Shown here: piece by piece, positions 50,253-59,227 of the stretch
Layout of the letters: every line of letters starts with the position of its first letter
Numbering within the stretch: the first letter of the stretch is position 1
NCBI GenBank assembly: GCA_008828725.1
Contig: MEHQ01003200.1
Span: 103,095 to 167,094, forward strand
DNA from: Saccharina japonica
Lineage: Eukaryota; Sar; Phaeophyceae; Laminariales; Laminariaceae
Length of the DNA stretch: 64,000 nt
Reading direction: 5' to 3'
Program-made: the position numbers and the translations under genes
Notes under the pieces: generated by a model
Seen by the model: only the letters and a program-made list of their open reading frames with translations
What the model was told of the DNA's origin: nothing
Database searches by the model: none

Positions 50253-50454
50253 AGGGCCCGTTTTAACGAAGAAGAAAAAAATTCAATTTGGGAAAAAAAA
50301 TATTCAAATCCGCTTTTCATTGGTCAACACACGCACCAACACCAAAGATTAGACCTAATCTTTGGTGTTGGTGCGTGTGTTGACCAATGAAAAGCGTATT
50401 TGAATTTTATTTTTTCCAAATTGAAATAATTTTGTACTCGTTAATATGGGCCCT
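50253..50454. mobile_element. GGGCCCGTnTTAACGA MITE, foldback copy
   Basis: About 202 bp beginning AGGGCCCGTTTTAACGAAG. The two arms meet at a near-perfect centre (CCAAAGATTAG / CTAATCTTTGG), so the whole element folds into one hairpin. It lies about 80 bp past the tRNA gene. Confidence 0.7.
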
Positions 50455-50569
50455 TACGAGAAAGAAAAAAAAACTATGATATATATTCATACATATCATA
50501 TCATACATGTATTATGTACTCGTACCGTTGGTAGTTGGTACTATTAATAATAATAATATGATGATACCG

Positions 50570-50647
50570 GTTAGTAGCAGTACAGGTTAATATTAATAGT
50601 AAGTAGTAGTACTTACGGCTACTACTACTACTACTGCTACTACTAAA

Positions 50648-50687
<40 letters not shown>

Positions 50688-50700
50688 ACTACTACTACTA
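50570..50700. repeat. TAC/ACT trinucleotide tract
   Basis: ACTACT runs interrupted by TGC and AAA. The minus strand reads poly-Ser or Val by composition. Confidence 0.85.
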
Positions 50701-50734
50701 CCACACGTGGCCAGTTGGCTACCCCTAAAAACCC

Positions 50735-51280
50735 TCCAGAGACAATTTGACACTCCAGAGGGCGAGGCTACCCTCTAGAGGGCGTTGGGCGTTTGGAGGG
50801 TTAGAGCTTCCGCCCTCTAGAGGCGGGGTATTTTTTCTCTATCCTCCAGAGGCCTGGGCGGTGTCGCTAGCCTCTAGAGTGTGCTCTTCATACACCGCCN
50901 GAGGGTCGCGTTGAAGTTTTCTTCCGGAGGAGGGTAATTACTATTTCAGCCCGCTAGAGGGGTATATATTGAATGCTCTGGAGTGGGGTCGGTATATCAC
51001 CCTCCAGAGCGTTTTGGCGTTTTTGTAGGGTACGAGGTTTCGCCCTCTAGAGGGCTCTCTTTTCGGGTGTGACCTCTGGAGGCCACGAGTACAGTGTTCG
51101 TAGTACATATGCCATAGAGTGTTTGCCTGCCATTTGCTCTGGAGGGCGGTGGGAAATAGTTGTTCCTGTGGAGGTTAATGGCAATATGAAGCCTCTAGAG
51201 GTACACAGATTGCGCACCCTAGAGGGGAGTCGACTTCTTGCCGCCCGGAGGTTGGATGCATCTCCCCTCTGGAGTGCTTT
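50735..51280. repeat. Array of CCCTCTAGAGG-type palindromes
   Basis: About twenty occurrences of CCTC(T/C)AGAGG or half-sites (CTCTGGAG, CTCCAGAG) spaced roughly 20-45 bp apart, with unrelated sequence between. The base at 50900 is N. The same motif family reappears at 55545-55860. Confidence 0.7.
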
Positions 51281-51468
51281 GTTGCTTGCTTTAGCCTTTG
51301 GACGGAAGTCATTCACATCATCCTTCAGCGGCTTCCTTGGCAGAGCCTCCGCCGCTTGCGATTTGTGCATTACCCGCCATATGGTGGCCTCGACATCCAC
51401 GCTCAGGATCCAGCCTGCACATACAGCTAGCCGGACATCGATACGAGTACTGGCACGTTTTTTTTGGG

Positions 51469-52101
51469 CAGCGGCCAAAAACAGGTATCCTGGTCCGTTT
51501 GCGGCCAAAAACAGGTCATACATATTAAAATCAAGTCAAAAACGCACTCCACGTGCCCTGCCATTGGTCCAAAACTCGTTGTACCTGTTTTTGCCTCTTT
51601 AAAACCCAGGTATACCTGATTTTGTCTACTCTGCTTGACGTTCACCTTTTTTTTGTCGTTTTTAAGCCAATCAGAGGCCCTTCATAGTTCCACCCTATGC
51701 CCCCTATACAAATGCCGACGTACGCGGAGACCCCCTCCTCCCTTCGCACCTCGCACCACACGCCACACTCGAGCGACACACGTATCTGCCTGCACACCTA
51801 CGCCTTGCCTACGCCGAAATAATACGAGATAGAAGGCTCCCCTTCGGGATTGTGGTTGACTTGGAATACCAGGGGTGTCGCAAGCTGAGAAGGGAGAATA
51901 CAGCAGCAGGCGTTCGTTCCTCGTACTATTAATAGCAGCTACTCGTATACGTAGCCACCGGGCGAGCACGAAGAACATAAAAAACTCTACTTTGCGTTGC
52001 AAGGAACGGCAGGTTCGTGGGGTGCGTTTTAAACTTGATTTTAGTATGTACCTGTTTTTGGCCCCGAACGGACCGGTGTACCTGTTTTTGGCCGCTGCCC
52101 T
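51469..52101. mobile_element. Foldback element with about 95-bp inverted arms
   Basis: Left arm GCGGCCAAAAACAGGTATCC..TTAAAATCAAGTC..ACGCACTCC and right arm in reverse complement (GGGGTGCGTTTTAAACTTG..GTACCTGTTTTTGGCCGC). Each arm has two copies of GGCCAAAAACAGGT. The central 450 bp include a segment (51840-51985) shared with 20370-20510. Confidence 0.6.
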
Positions 52102-52244
52102 TTTTCTTTTTTTTAAGAGATATGTTTCAACCCCTATGGAAACAAGCTCATAACGTTCCGAACCCAAAAACCGGCGGCATCTGCGGCATCACTGGCTTCA
52201 TTCTCGCTGACTGCCACAATCCACGAAGCGCTTGTCGCTGGTAG

Positions 52245-52457
52245 CACTGGCGGCAAGCAAGTACAGACGAGACACACATTTTTGTCGCCTATAGCTCTGA
52301 TCACGTGAGAGGAATGAGTCGAAATGCCGCCGGTGAGCCGTGGACGCTTATGTCGACGATTCGGAAAACAACTGATCGAGTGCCCTTCCAGAAATCCGAA
52401 CCCTTTTTCGAAATGGACGAGACCGGAGAGCTAGAGAGGACAGCACTCTCTCTGTGA
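52245..52457 (+). CDS. Possible terminal exon or 5' leader of gene D
   Basis: After an acceptor-like GCTGGTAG the frame is open for 70 codons to TGA: HWRQASTDETHIFVAYSSDH, then GEPWTLMSTIRKTTDRVPFQ and EPFFEMDETGELERTALSL. The acidic, unbiased composition looks protein-like. It stops six bases before the putative gene D start ATG. It could be the last exon of another plus-strand gene or a non-coding leader that is open by chance. Confidence 0.3.
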   Translation, partial: HWRQASTDETHIFVAYSSDHVRGMSRNAAGEPWTLMSTIRKTTDRVPFQKSEPFFEMDETGELERTALSL

Positions 52458-52462
52458 ACCAG

Positions 52463-52498
52463 ATGACCAGTGGCAGCGAGGATGCCAACTATCCCAAG
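52463..52498 (+). CDS. Possible gene D start exon
   Basis: ATG followed by TSGSEDANYPK and donor GTGAGA, phase 0. Attractive splice signal but only 12 codons. The following exon at about 53858 would need an extra phase-changing exon or another acceptor. Confidence 0.35.
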
Positions 52499-55400
52499 GT
52501 GAGAGCACGCGATTGGAAGGTTTTCATGTGGGCGGGCAACACATCATAGCTTGGAGCAGACCGCGTCATATTTAGCCCCCCCAGTCCCTCATCTGTTGTG
52601 TCGTATCGTCGTATCACGTACCAGGTACGTACGTACCCGGGGACCACGCTTTTCGTACGTCTGATCAGCGATCGCTCATACGTACCCAACCAGAGCGATG
52701 CTACAAGACTTCGGCCTCGCCACCTACTCTCTATCTCGAGTTAGACCCGCACCAGCGATGATAACCCCTACGCTCTTCATTTTGTGATGGCCTGTTGCTG
52801 TACCTGTGGTACAAGTTGAAAAATTGAAATTTGGTACCAGACCGCTTAAAATTTAAATACTCAACGGTCTGTACTTTGAACTATGAATTTTGAGCTGTAT
52901 CGTACCAGGTACCTGGTACCGCTGTACTGCAGTACGAGGTACTGCTTTACTGCTTCACGAGGCACTGCTGAACTGCTGTACGAGGTACTACTGTACAAGT
53001 ACCTACGTCGTACACAGCAGTACCAGTAGGTACTATATAGTACTGATGTACGTGTTGTTACAATGTAGTCGTATACGATAGCATATTTCGTACACATGGC
53101 ATACCTGGTATTATAGCTGCTCTTACCGGTACCGAGCGAAGGGCAGTCCAGCCGCCGCAGCGAAACAATTGTGCACGAGTCCTCAATGTGGAGCTGGTGC
53201 AAGGGTTTTGCTTTCGGCGTTGTACTATACGTATTGTACTACAGCAGTACACTACCGACCCTCTCGTAAGAAAGTACCCCACAAGAAACTCAGCCTAAAC
53301 ACTACGGGGGAAATAAGAAAGTCGACAGCTATTATACTGAAGTTATAGTGTTGGGCACACCCCTTCCTCAAATAAGAAAGTCAGCCTAAGCCCGATTTCT
53401 GGTTTCTTATGAGCGGGCCGGTACTGTATACAGTAGCACCGCAAGGCTGCAGTACTGCTGTCTGCTGTACGAGTACCCGCACAAAATAAAATACGCACTA
53501 CAGTTTACCTGGTATCACTTGAAAATATCACCGAAACGCTTGTTAGCAGCACATATTCATACGTTACCAGTATTTATGTACAGTGGTACCACACCAGACA
53601 GTGACCGAAACCAACGTTATATATCTACAAAGGGAACTCGTATGCAGCAGCTACAAGACGACGGGTTACGTTTCGTGATTTTAATTTTCCATGTTTTTGT
53701 TTTCGACATTCACCGTCAATCCAAGACATTCTACGAATACACGCCACTCGTCCTTCGGCCTTCATTCCGTTTTAGGATACCGGAAACCGGGTGTTAAAAA
53801 ATAAGGCTGCTGTTTAATCTCCTCATCCCGACGACGTCGTATTCCCTGCGCGCGTAGATGTTTGTTTCAAGCTTGCATCGAGAGTGACAACCACCCCGTC
53901 GACGTAAATATGGCATACCAGGTACTGTTTTTTAATCATCCTCCTTACGCGCCCGCTACATATGCGCGTTGTTATTTGTTCTACTGTAGGTGTGGCAGAT
54001 GCCGTGTCTGTTCGCATTCAAGAAAGGTCGGTTCGCGTTCAACCTTCCAATACCACGTGCTACTTACACCTACGAAGGGGCGAACGCCGTGTGGTATATA
54101 GCTGCCGCTGTCTCCGCCCGTATCTCCTCGGTGAGTGCCTCCGGCCACCACTGCTGTAGTTGACCACTGTGTTGGAGTTTGTATTTTAACCATGTACTCG
54201 ATATTTAAAGCTACGCAGCGAGAGATCATCTGCCAAAAGTGGGAATCTCCGTATCCTTGTTGAAACCTACCATATGCCAGTTGTGCAAGGCGCGACGGCC
54301 CAACTCAATTCCTGATACATTATCCCAAACGCCAACTGTGTACGCTTGATGGCAACGGCACGCATTCGACCTGTCTCTCATGGAATGCACCATACTGCAG
54401 GAAATACCGACGACGACGAGCAACAGCCGTCGATCGACGGCGACGGCAGGTTGATCAACAAGAGCTCATAGAAGACGGGGTGGCCCCGTCGACAAACACG
54501 GACGAAAGACATCATCAACAGGCGCGAGGAGCAGCAATATTGCCGGCTATAACGCTGACGACTGTTGCGACGACCATAACGCGAGCCTGGTGGAGGAAAC
54601 CTCCACTCGCGGGGGTGCGGGGAGTTAGATCATTAGGGCGTGTGTGTTTTCTATACTTTTAGTTGCATTTATAGGCGCTGTTCCCATTTACATTGGTGGT
54701 AGAGGTGTTAATCATTTAGGTGGGATGGCTGTTGTAATGTGTAGTGGCTGTGCCATTTGCGTGTGGTTGCAGTGACCGCAGGGTGTGTCGTTCAAAGCTG
54801 CTTGGCTGGCACAGGTTGCCAATGCTATTCCCTCTCTTGTGTTCGACTGATGATACCGTCCTCAGTTTCGTATTATGGCCAGTTGAACAGAGTTGAATGC
54901 TGTAAATTTCAGAGTCCGTGTCTATATATCTTGCTGCTGCCTTCAATTACAAATATTCAATGGCCGAAAGCCGAAGACAAGTCTGTTGATAAATAATGAA
55001 TGGTATATGATGCTCGTGTAACCACATGTGGGAAGTTGTTATGTTCTTGCCTTATTGTGTCGCGTTGTGTAAGGTATACTTTATCGGACGGAGGCAAAGG
55101 TTTTCCCGAAGCATACGCACGTAGCTTAATCAAACAGGGCTCCAACCGTAAGCAGAGAGGAGCGCAAGGGGTACGGTAGGCAGCGACCACACCGTACGGT
55201 CGACATACTGCTGTACTACAGTATGTACAACATTATATGCTCGCAACTGTGGCGTCTGTTTGGCGCAGCAAACTCTCTAAAGGTGCATCAGAGATATAAC
55301 TTGTGTGTAGAAAACTGTCCCCACAGGATCAGTTGGGCTGAGCAAACATGTACTGTAGTAGAGAAATAAATTTAATAAATTAAAGCAATAGCAATAGGTT

Positions 55401-55952
55401 TACTGTTCCCACATACATATGCATGCGGGAGGAGCGTGTTACTATCAGTGTCCTGTGGCGGTTCACCGTCTAAACCCACTGGATGCCGGTGTGGTGGGTG
55501 CGGATTGAAAGGCGCTGTAGGGTCACCCTTTTGTGAACACCCTCCAGCGGGTACGGTTCCATACCCCCTCCAGAGGGGTTTGGGGGGTGCAGTCAGCCTC
55601 CAGAGGGTGTGCGCCCAAACACTCTGGACGTCGGTGTGGTGGGTTTTATTTTTACCACACGATAGGGTCGATATTATTTGGACACCCTCCAGAGGGAACG
55701 ATGCCATACCCTCCAGAGGTTGATATATGACATTGGCCTCCAGCGCGTACACGGCCGAACCCTCTGCACGTCCGTGTGGAGTGTCTAAAATTTACCACAC
55801 GGCAGGGTCCGAAAATTGTGCGCGCCCTCTGGAGGGAAGGATTAATGGCCCTCCAGCGGGTGTCCCGGGGTAGCCAAGTGGCCACGTGTGTACTACTACT
55901 ACTACTACTACTACTACAACTACTACAACTACAACTACTACTTATACTACTA

Positions 55953-55992
<40 letters not shown>

Positions 55993-56067
55993 TCTACTAC
56001 TACTTCTACTACTACTGCTACTTCTACTACTACTACTACTTCTACTACTACTTCTACTACTACTACA

Positions 56068-56107
<40 letters not shown>

Positions 56108-56348
56108 ACTACTACTACAACTACTACAGTACTATTACTACTACTACTACTAACTAATATATATATACTACTATTAATACCACCATGAATATTCTTCAGC
56201 GACAACGACGACAACTAAAAAACGTTACAGATACTCGTATCTGATCCAGAAGGAAAATCAATAAATGCAGATGGTGGTACTATACGGCAGCAGCACTATA
56301 ATACCTCGAGACTCCGTCGTGTGCAGACAAAGCAGAACGTATTTCTAC

Positions 56349-56391
<43 letters not shown>

Positions 56392-57451
56392 ATAGTAGAT
56401 CTGCCCGTGCATTGTGGGGCTAAGCGTCTAACAAACCTTCAGACTTCTCTTTGGGTCCGCCACGTGCATTATTACGCATACTATAATATCGTACAACATC
56501 CAACCGCCAGACAACAAACCAGCACCAACTATATATATAACCAGCAGACAACTTTATTGTGAAGAACACACAGACGACACTCCACCCAATAACCATGATT
56601 GATGAGGGTGTTCACGGCGGTACATCGTAGTAGTGTCAGCTCAATTCTAGCCCAAGTGCTACAGCAGTAAGTAGTAAGTAGTGCGCGTGCTACAAGCGTA
56701 CGGTGTTTGACGTACTTGTAGTAATAATACTTCGAAGTACGTATAACAATATGCTGCAGAGAGCTGGTGGTGTGTGTGTTCTTCACATTAAACCTTCCTT
56801 TCTACCCGTCGCGACATCCAGCACACCCAGTGTCCGTGCCGATTCTTCATCCTAGAGAGGTACCTGGTGGTGGTGGTGGTGGATTCGCCAGGAGTCCCCA
56901 GAGGATCCATCTATATGCTGAAGTACGACACGAGGTATGAAATTAATAGGGTACTCTGCATCACCATCAGGCACGAAAAAGGTGCGGGTGAGTTCAACAT
57001 CCAACTTCCAATCAAAATCATCACAGGCACAACAATTGAGAGCCTAAGATCTCCAAACGGCAAGTAAGTGAATGCCGTTGGGGAAAAATTCATCTTGTGT
57101 CACCACAGGCACAACCCACGCGCAACCCCGCGTACATCTCCTATCTCAAGATCAGAGAGCATCATCATCAGCAGCAACAACAACAGCGGCCCAGCGACGC
57201 ACGAAACATGGCGGAGCACACCAGTCCAGGCCTTGCTCGCCCGACGGTGAGTGCCTAGGGGTGGTGCCCACCACCTTATCGATAGTGCCAGAACGAGCGA
57301 GAGCAAATCTCGCTTTCTGAACGGGAGAGCTATATTTACGGCCTTTGTCTGCGCGGGGGGGCGGTCTCTCCTCTCGTGTCATCGACACTTACTTCTCTTG
57401 CAAAGCATGGATGGGGAGAGCCTCGAAACCAAATGGGCCGCTTACCTATAG
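52463..57451 (+). CDS. Gene D: arrestin-like protein
   Basis: Exons with good phase support: 53990-54130, 56858-57063, 57109-57246 and 57406-57451 (stop TAG). Likely earlier pieces are 52463-52498 (MTSGSEDANYPK) and about 53858-53921. Motifs: SDNHPVDVNMAYQ (strand with an N-x-S-like turn), KKGRFAFNLPIPRATYTYEG, AVWYIAAAVSARI, GSIYMLKYDTRYEINRV, and GEFNIQLPIKIITG. The combination F-F-LPIP..YEG..YxxxAxxxA and a second strand ending LPIxI is the known hallmark of arrestin N and C beta-sandwich edges. Such proteins bind membrane receptors or ubiquitin ligases in the cytosol. After the fold comes a Ser/Asn/Arg-rich tail (SRSESIIISSNNNSG). An exon between 54130 and 56858 may be missing, although the phase permits direct joining. 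The introns hold trinucleotide arrays. Confidence 0.6.
53858..53921 (+). CDS. Gene D exon (arrestin strand)
   Basis: The acceptor GCGCGTAG (or CAAG at 53871) precedes CLFQACIESDNHPVDVNMAYQ up to 53921 with donor GTACTG, phase 0 out. The start is uncertain by up to 14 bp. Confidence 0.45.
53990..54130 (+). CDS. Gene D exon with arrestin core motif
   Basis: The acceptor TCTACTGTAG precedes 47 codons: VWQMPCLFAFKKGRFAF, then NLPIPRATYTYEGANAVWY and IAAAVSARISS, donor GTGAGT. Phase 0 both sides. This is the most diagnostic exon of the gene. Confidence 0.7.
55490..55870. repeat. Second array of CCCTCCAGAGG palindromes
   Basis: CACCCTCCAGAGGG-type sites with GGTGTGGTGGGT and TTTACCACACG(A/G)(T/C)AGGGTC spacers recurring at about 130-bp spacing. 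It lies in the arrestin-like gene intron. Confidence 0.65.
55886..56160. repeat. ACT/TAC trinucleotide array, 270 bp
   Basis: Nearly pure ACT repeats with CTT, ACA and TGC interruptions, in a gene D intron. A TAG array follows at 56346-56400. All long ORFs here are compositional. Confidence 0.9.
56858..57063 (+). CDS. Gene D exon with C-sandwich end
   Basis: Acceptor after ATCCTAGAG (phase 0) or ATCCTAG (two bases longer). 68 codons plus two bases: RYLVVVVVDSPGVPRGS, IYMLKYDTRYEINRVLCIT, EFNIQLPIKIITGTTIES and LRSPNG, then donor GTAAGT. The Val5 run is encoded by a GTG repeat. Confidence 0.65.
57109..57246 (+). CDS. Gene D penultimate exon
   Basis: The acceptor TCACCACAG precedes one base (completing Lys) plus 45 codons plus two: HNPRATPRTSPISRSE, SNNNSGPATHETWRSTPVQ and LLAR, donor GTGAGT. 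A basic, Ser/Asn-rich tail. The alternative frame (AQPTRNPAYISYL) is also open, but its phase does not match the previous exon. Confidence 0.6.
57406..57451 (+). CDS. Gene D last exon with stop
   Basis: The acceptor TCTTGCAAAG precedes one base (completing Arg) then MDGESLETKWAAYL and TAG. Phase agrees with the preceding exon. Confidence 0.55.
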
Positions 57452-57690
57452 AAGATCGAGCAACTATTGAACGCCTTCTTGGCCGAGAGGTTGCCGCGTA
57501 TTGGCGCCATCGATAGACTTTGCTGTAGGGCGTGGGCGGCCTTGTGGCCTTGCGTGTCCTTCATGCCGTTGACATGTTTTTTCATCTCATCATCATCATC
57601 GTGTTGTGCCGAAGAACTACCACCACTACTACTGATGATAGCCCCTGTTTGTTGTAGCTTCACCCCTCTCCTCGAAGGTGCCTGCTGTCC
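57442..57690 (-). CDS. Candidate convergent terminal exon (gene E)
   Basis: The minus strand is open from about 57690 to TAG at 57442, reading APSRRGVKLQQTGAIISSS, then AQHDDDDEMKKHVNGMKD and ALQQSLSMAPIRGNLSAKK, ending FNSCSIFYR. Composition is protein-like (acidic run, no bias to one residue), while the opposite plus frame is Cys/Ser-rich. An acceptor GTGGACAG lies at the upstream side. It would overlap the gene D stop by ten bases. No upstream exon could be linked in phase. Confidence 0.3.
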   Translation of the reverse strand, partial: GQQAPSRRGVKLQQTGAIISSSGGSSSAQHDDDDEMKKHVNGMKDTQGHKAAHALQQSLSMAPIRGNLSAKKAFNSCSIFYR

Positions 57691-58000
57691 ACAGCAGCAT
57701 AGGATCGGCAATGTGCTTTCTGCACCGAGAAATAGGACACGTTGCTTACCGTTCGCGCGCGTGCTCGGCTCTAGCTATAGACTTACGTTTGCTCGGCTTT
57801 GCCGCCTCCGTTCTATATGATAGTAGGAGTAGTACTACTCTGTTGTAGCTTCCCCTCTCTCCTCGAAAGCGCCTGCTGGCCGCAGCATCATAGGATCGGC
57901 AATGTGCTTTCTGCACCGATACATAGGACAGGTTGCTTACCGTCCGCGCGCGTGCTCGGCCCCAGCTGTACACTCAACTTTGCTCGGCTTTGCCACCTCC
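57650..58000. repeat. Two diverged tandem copies, period about 187 bp
   Basis: 57650-57810 and 57840-57998 share GTTGTAGCTTC, CTCCTCGAA, ATAGGATCGGCAATGTGCTTT, CTGCACCGA and CGCGCGTGCTCGG. On the minus strand both contain GCCGAGCACGCGCGC followed by (A/G)ACG and a good donor GTAAGC. Confidence 0.75.
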
Positions 58001-58608
58001 ATTCGTCATCTTCCTGTGGCCGTGGTCGCCTGCCCCGCCTCTTGACGTTTTAGAATCTCCACGAGCCGCGATTTCTGTTTTTTGTTTTTTTCTGGCGCTC
58101 ATGAAGCCGGAGAGTGATGCCTCTCCGTTTTTTTTCGCTCGACGACGCCGTGTGCGCGCCTGCTCCACGAAAGAAAGGCTCGTACGCAGTAAGTGAGGGT
58201 ATCTGACCCGCCTGTACACTCCACCTCGCTCCCGCATTCCGACTCCCGAGGTGTGACTTGCGGTGTGGCATGGTCGAGGCAAAGGGCTACCGGCTTTCCC
58301 GCCTTTTTTTGGCGAAAATACTCTGAATCGATTTTACCGTGATCGCACGTTGATCGATTTGGAAGAAAAAACATTTTTGGGGCCTCTCTTCGTTTTTTTC
58401 ATACCCTATTACACAGTAGTTATAGTATAACCAAGTACGTACCTTGTACCAGGGGCGCGTTAAATTACGGGCAGGCTTCTGTACAGTACAGCAGCAGTAT
58501 ATTGGCTCGAAGGCGACGATTTGTGGATCCCTCCGTGAGACACTAAATCTTCTGCCCTTCTCCCGCCGCGCCTCCTCTTCCCACCGCCCTTCGACTGCGC
58601 TACCCATG

Positions 58609-58740
58609 GCCACAGGATCCGCTTGCTGGGACGAAGCCCCGCCCAAGAGCGGCTCCTTCATCCTATCATGGCGCTGCTGCGGAATGCAGCAGCATCAGCA
58701 TCATCAGAAGCCCCACGAACAGCACCATGAGCAACATTAG
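58609..58740 (+). promoter_or_regulatory. Overlapping upstream ORFs before gene F start
   Basis: Two ATGs in the 5' leader open short frames that overlap the main ATG region. One (CTACCCATGG context, MATGSACWDEAPPKSG..) ends at TAG 58740, past the main start. The other (MALLRNAAASAS..) ends at the TGA that overlaps the main ATG. If in the mRNA they would lower translation of gene F. Confidence 0.3.
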
Positions 58741-59227
58741 CGAAGGTGACGAGGACGAGGAGGATTCTCTCAGCATCAGCAGCGCCAGCATCACCACCAC
58801 CAGTATGCTTCACCAAGAAGCTAGCTTCTGCAGCAGCAGCAGCAGCAGCAACGTAGGTGGTGGCCAAACCGATGACTCCGCCGTTCACCGTTCGAACCAC
58901 GATTCTATCGGTGATGATACTAGTCACGGTGTCACCCATGGCACCGGTGCCGGCGGTAGTGGCGCCAGCGACGGTGAGCGCAACAGCAGCGGTAGCATGG
59001 CCACAACAACAGGCTCCAACCAGAAGGGGGACGTGTCTTCAGTACCGTCGCCATCATCGTCGCCGTGCGGTTCGCCTAAAGAAGACGATGGACTCGGCTC
59101 CGACAGACATGAAGATGGTGAGGGGGAGGAGGGGGGGGGCGCAGAGACAGCCGTCGACAAGGTCGTCGAGCTCCTTCAACAGGGCCAAGAAGCCCAGCAG
59201 AAGCTTGCGGAGGGCATGGTACAACAG
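58727..59227 (+). CDS. Gene F exon 1
   Basis: 167 codons from ATG 58727 to ...EGMVQQ, then GTCAGA. The frame is open upstream of this ATG but has no earlier Met in reach, so an upstream coding exon is not excluded. A Ser run near residues 38-44 is coded by AGC repeats. The end becomes helical (KVVELLQQGQEAQQKL). Confidence 0.65.

Noticed and set aside
52160..52240. GGICGITGFI reading, reminiscent of the class II amidotransferase start CGI-GF
   Set aside because: It stops after about 20 more residues, has no Met-Cys start and no matching next exon. Probably chance.
55776..56188. Leu-, Tyr- and Thr-rich frames of about 100 codons
   Set aside because: Translation of the ACT/TAC array.
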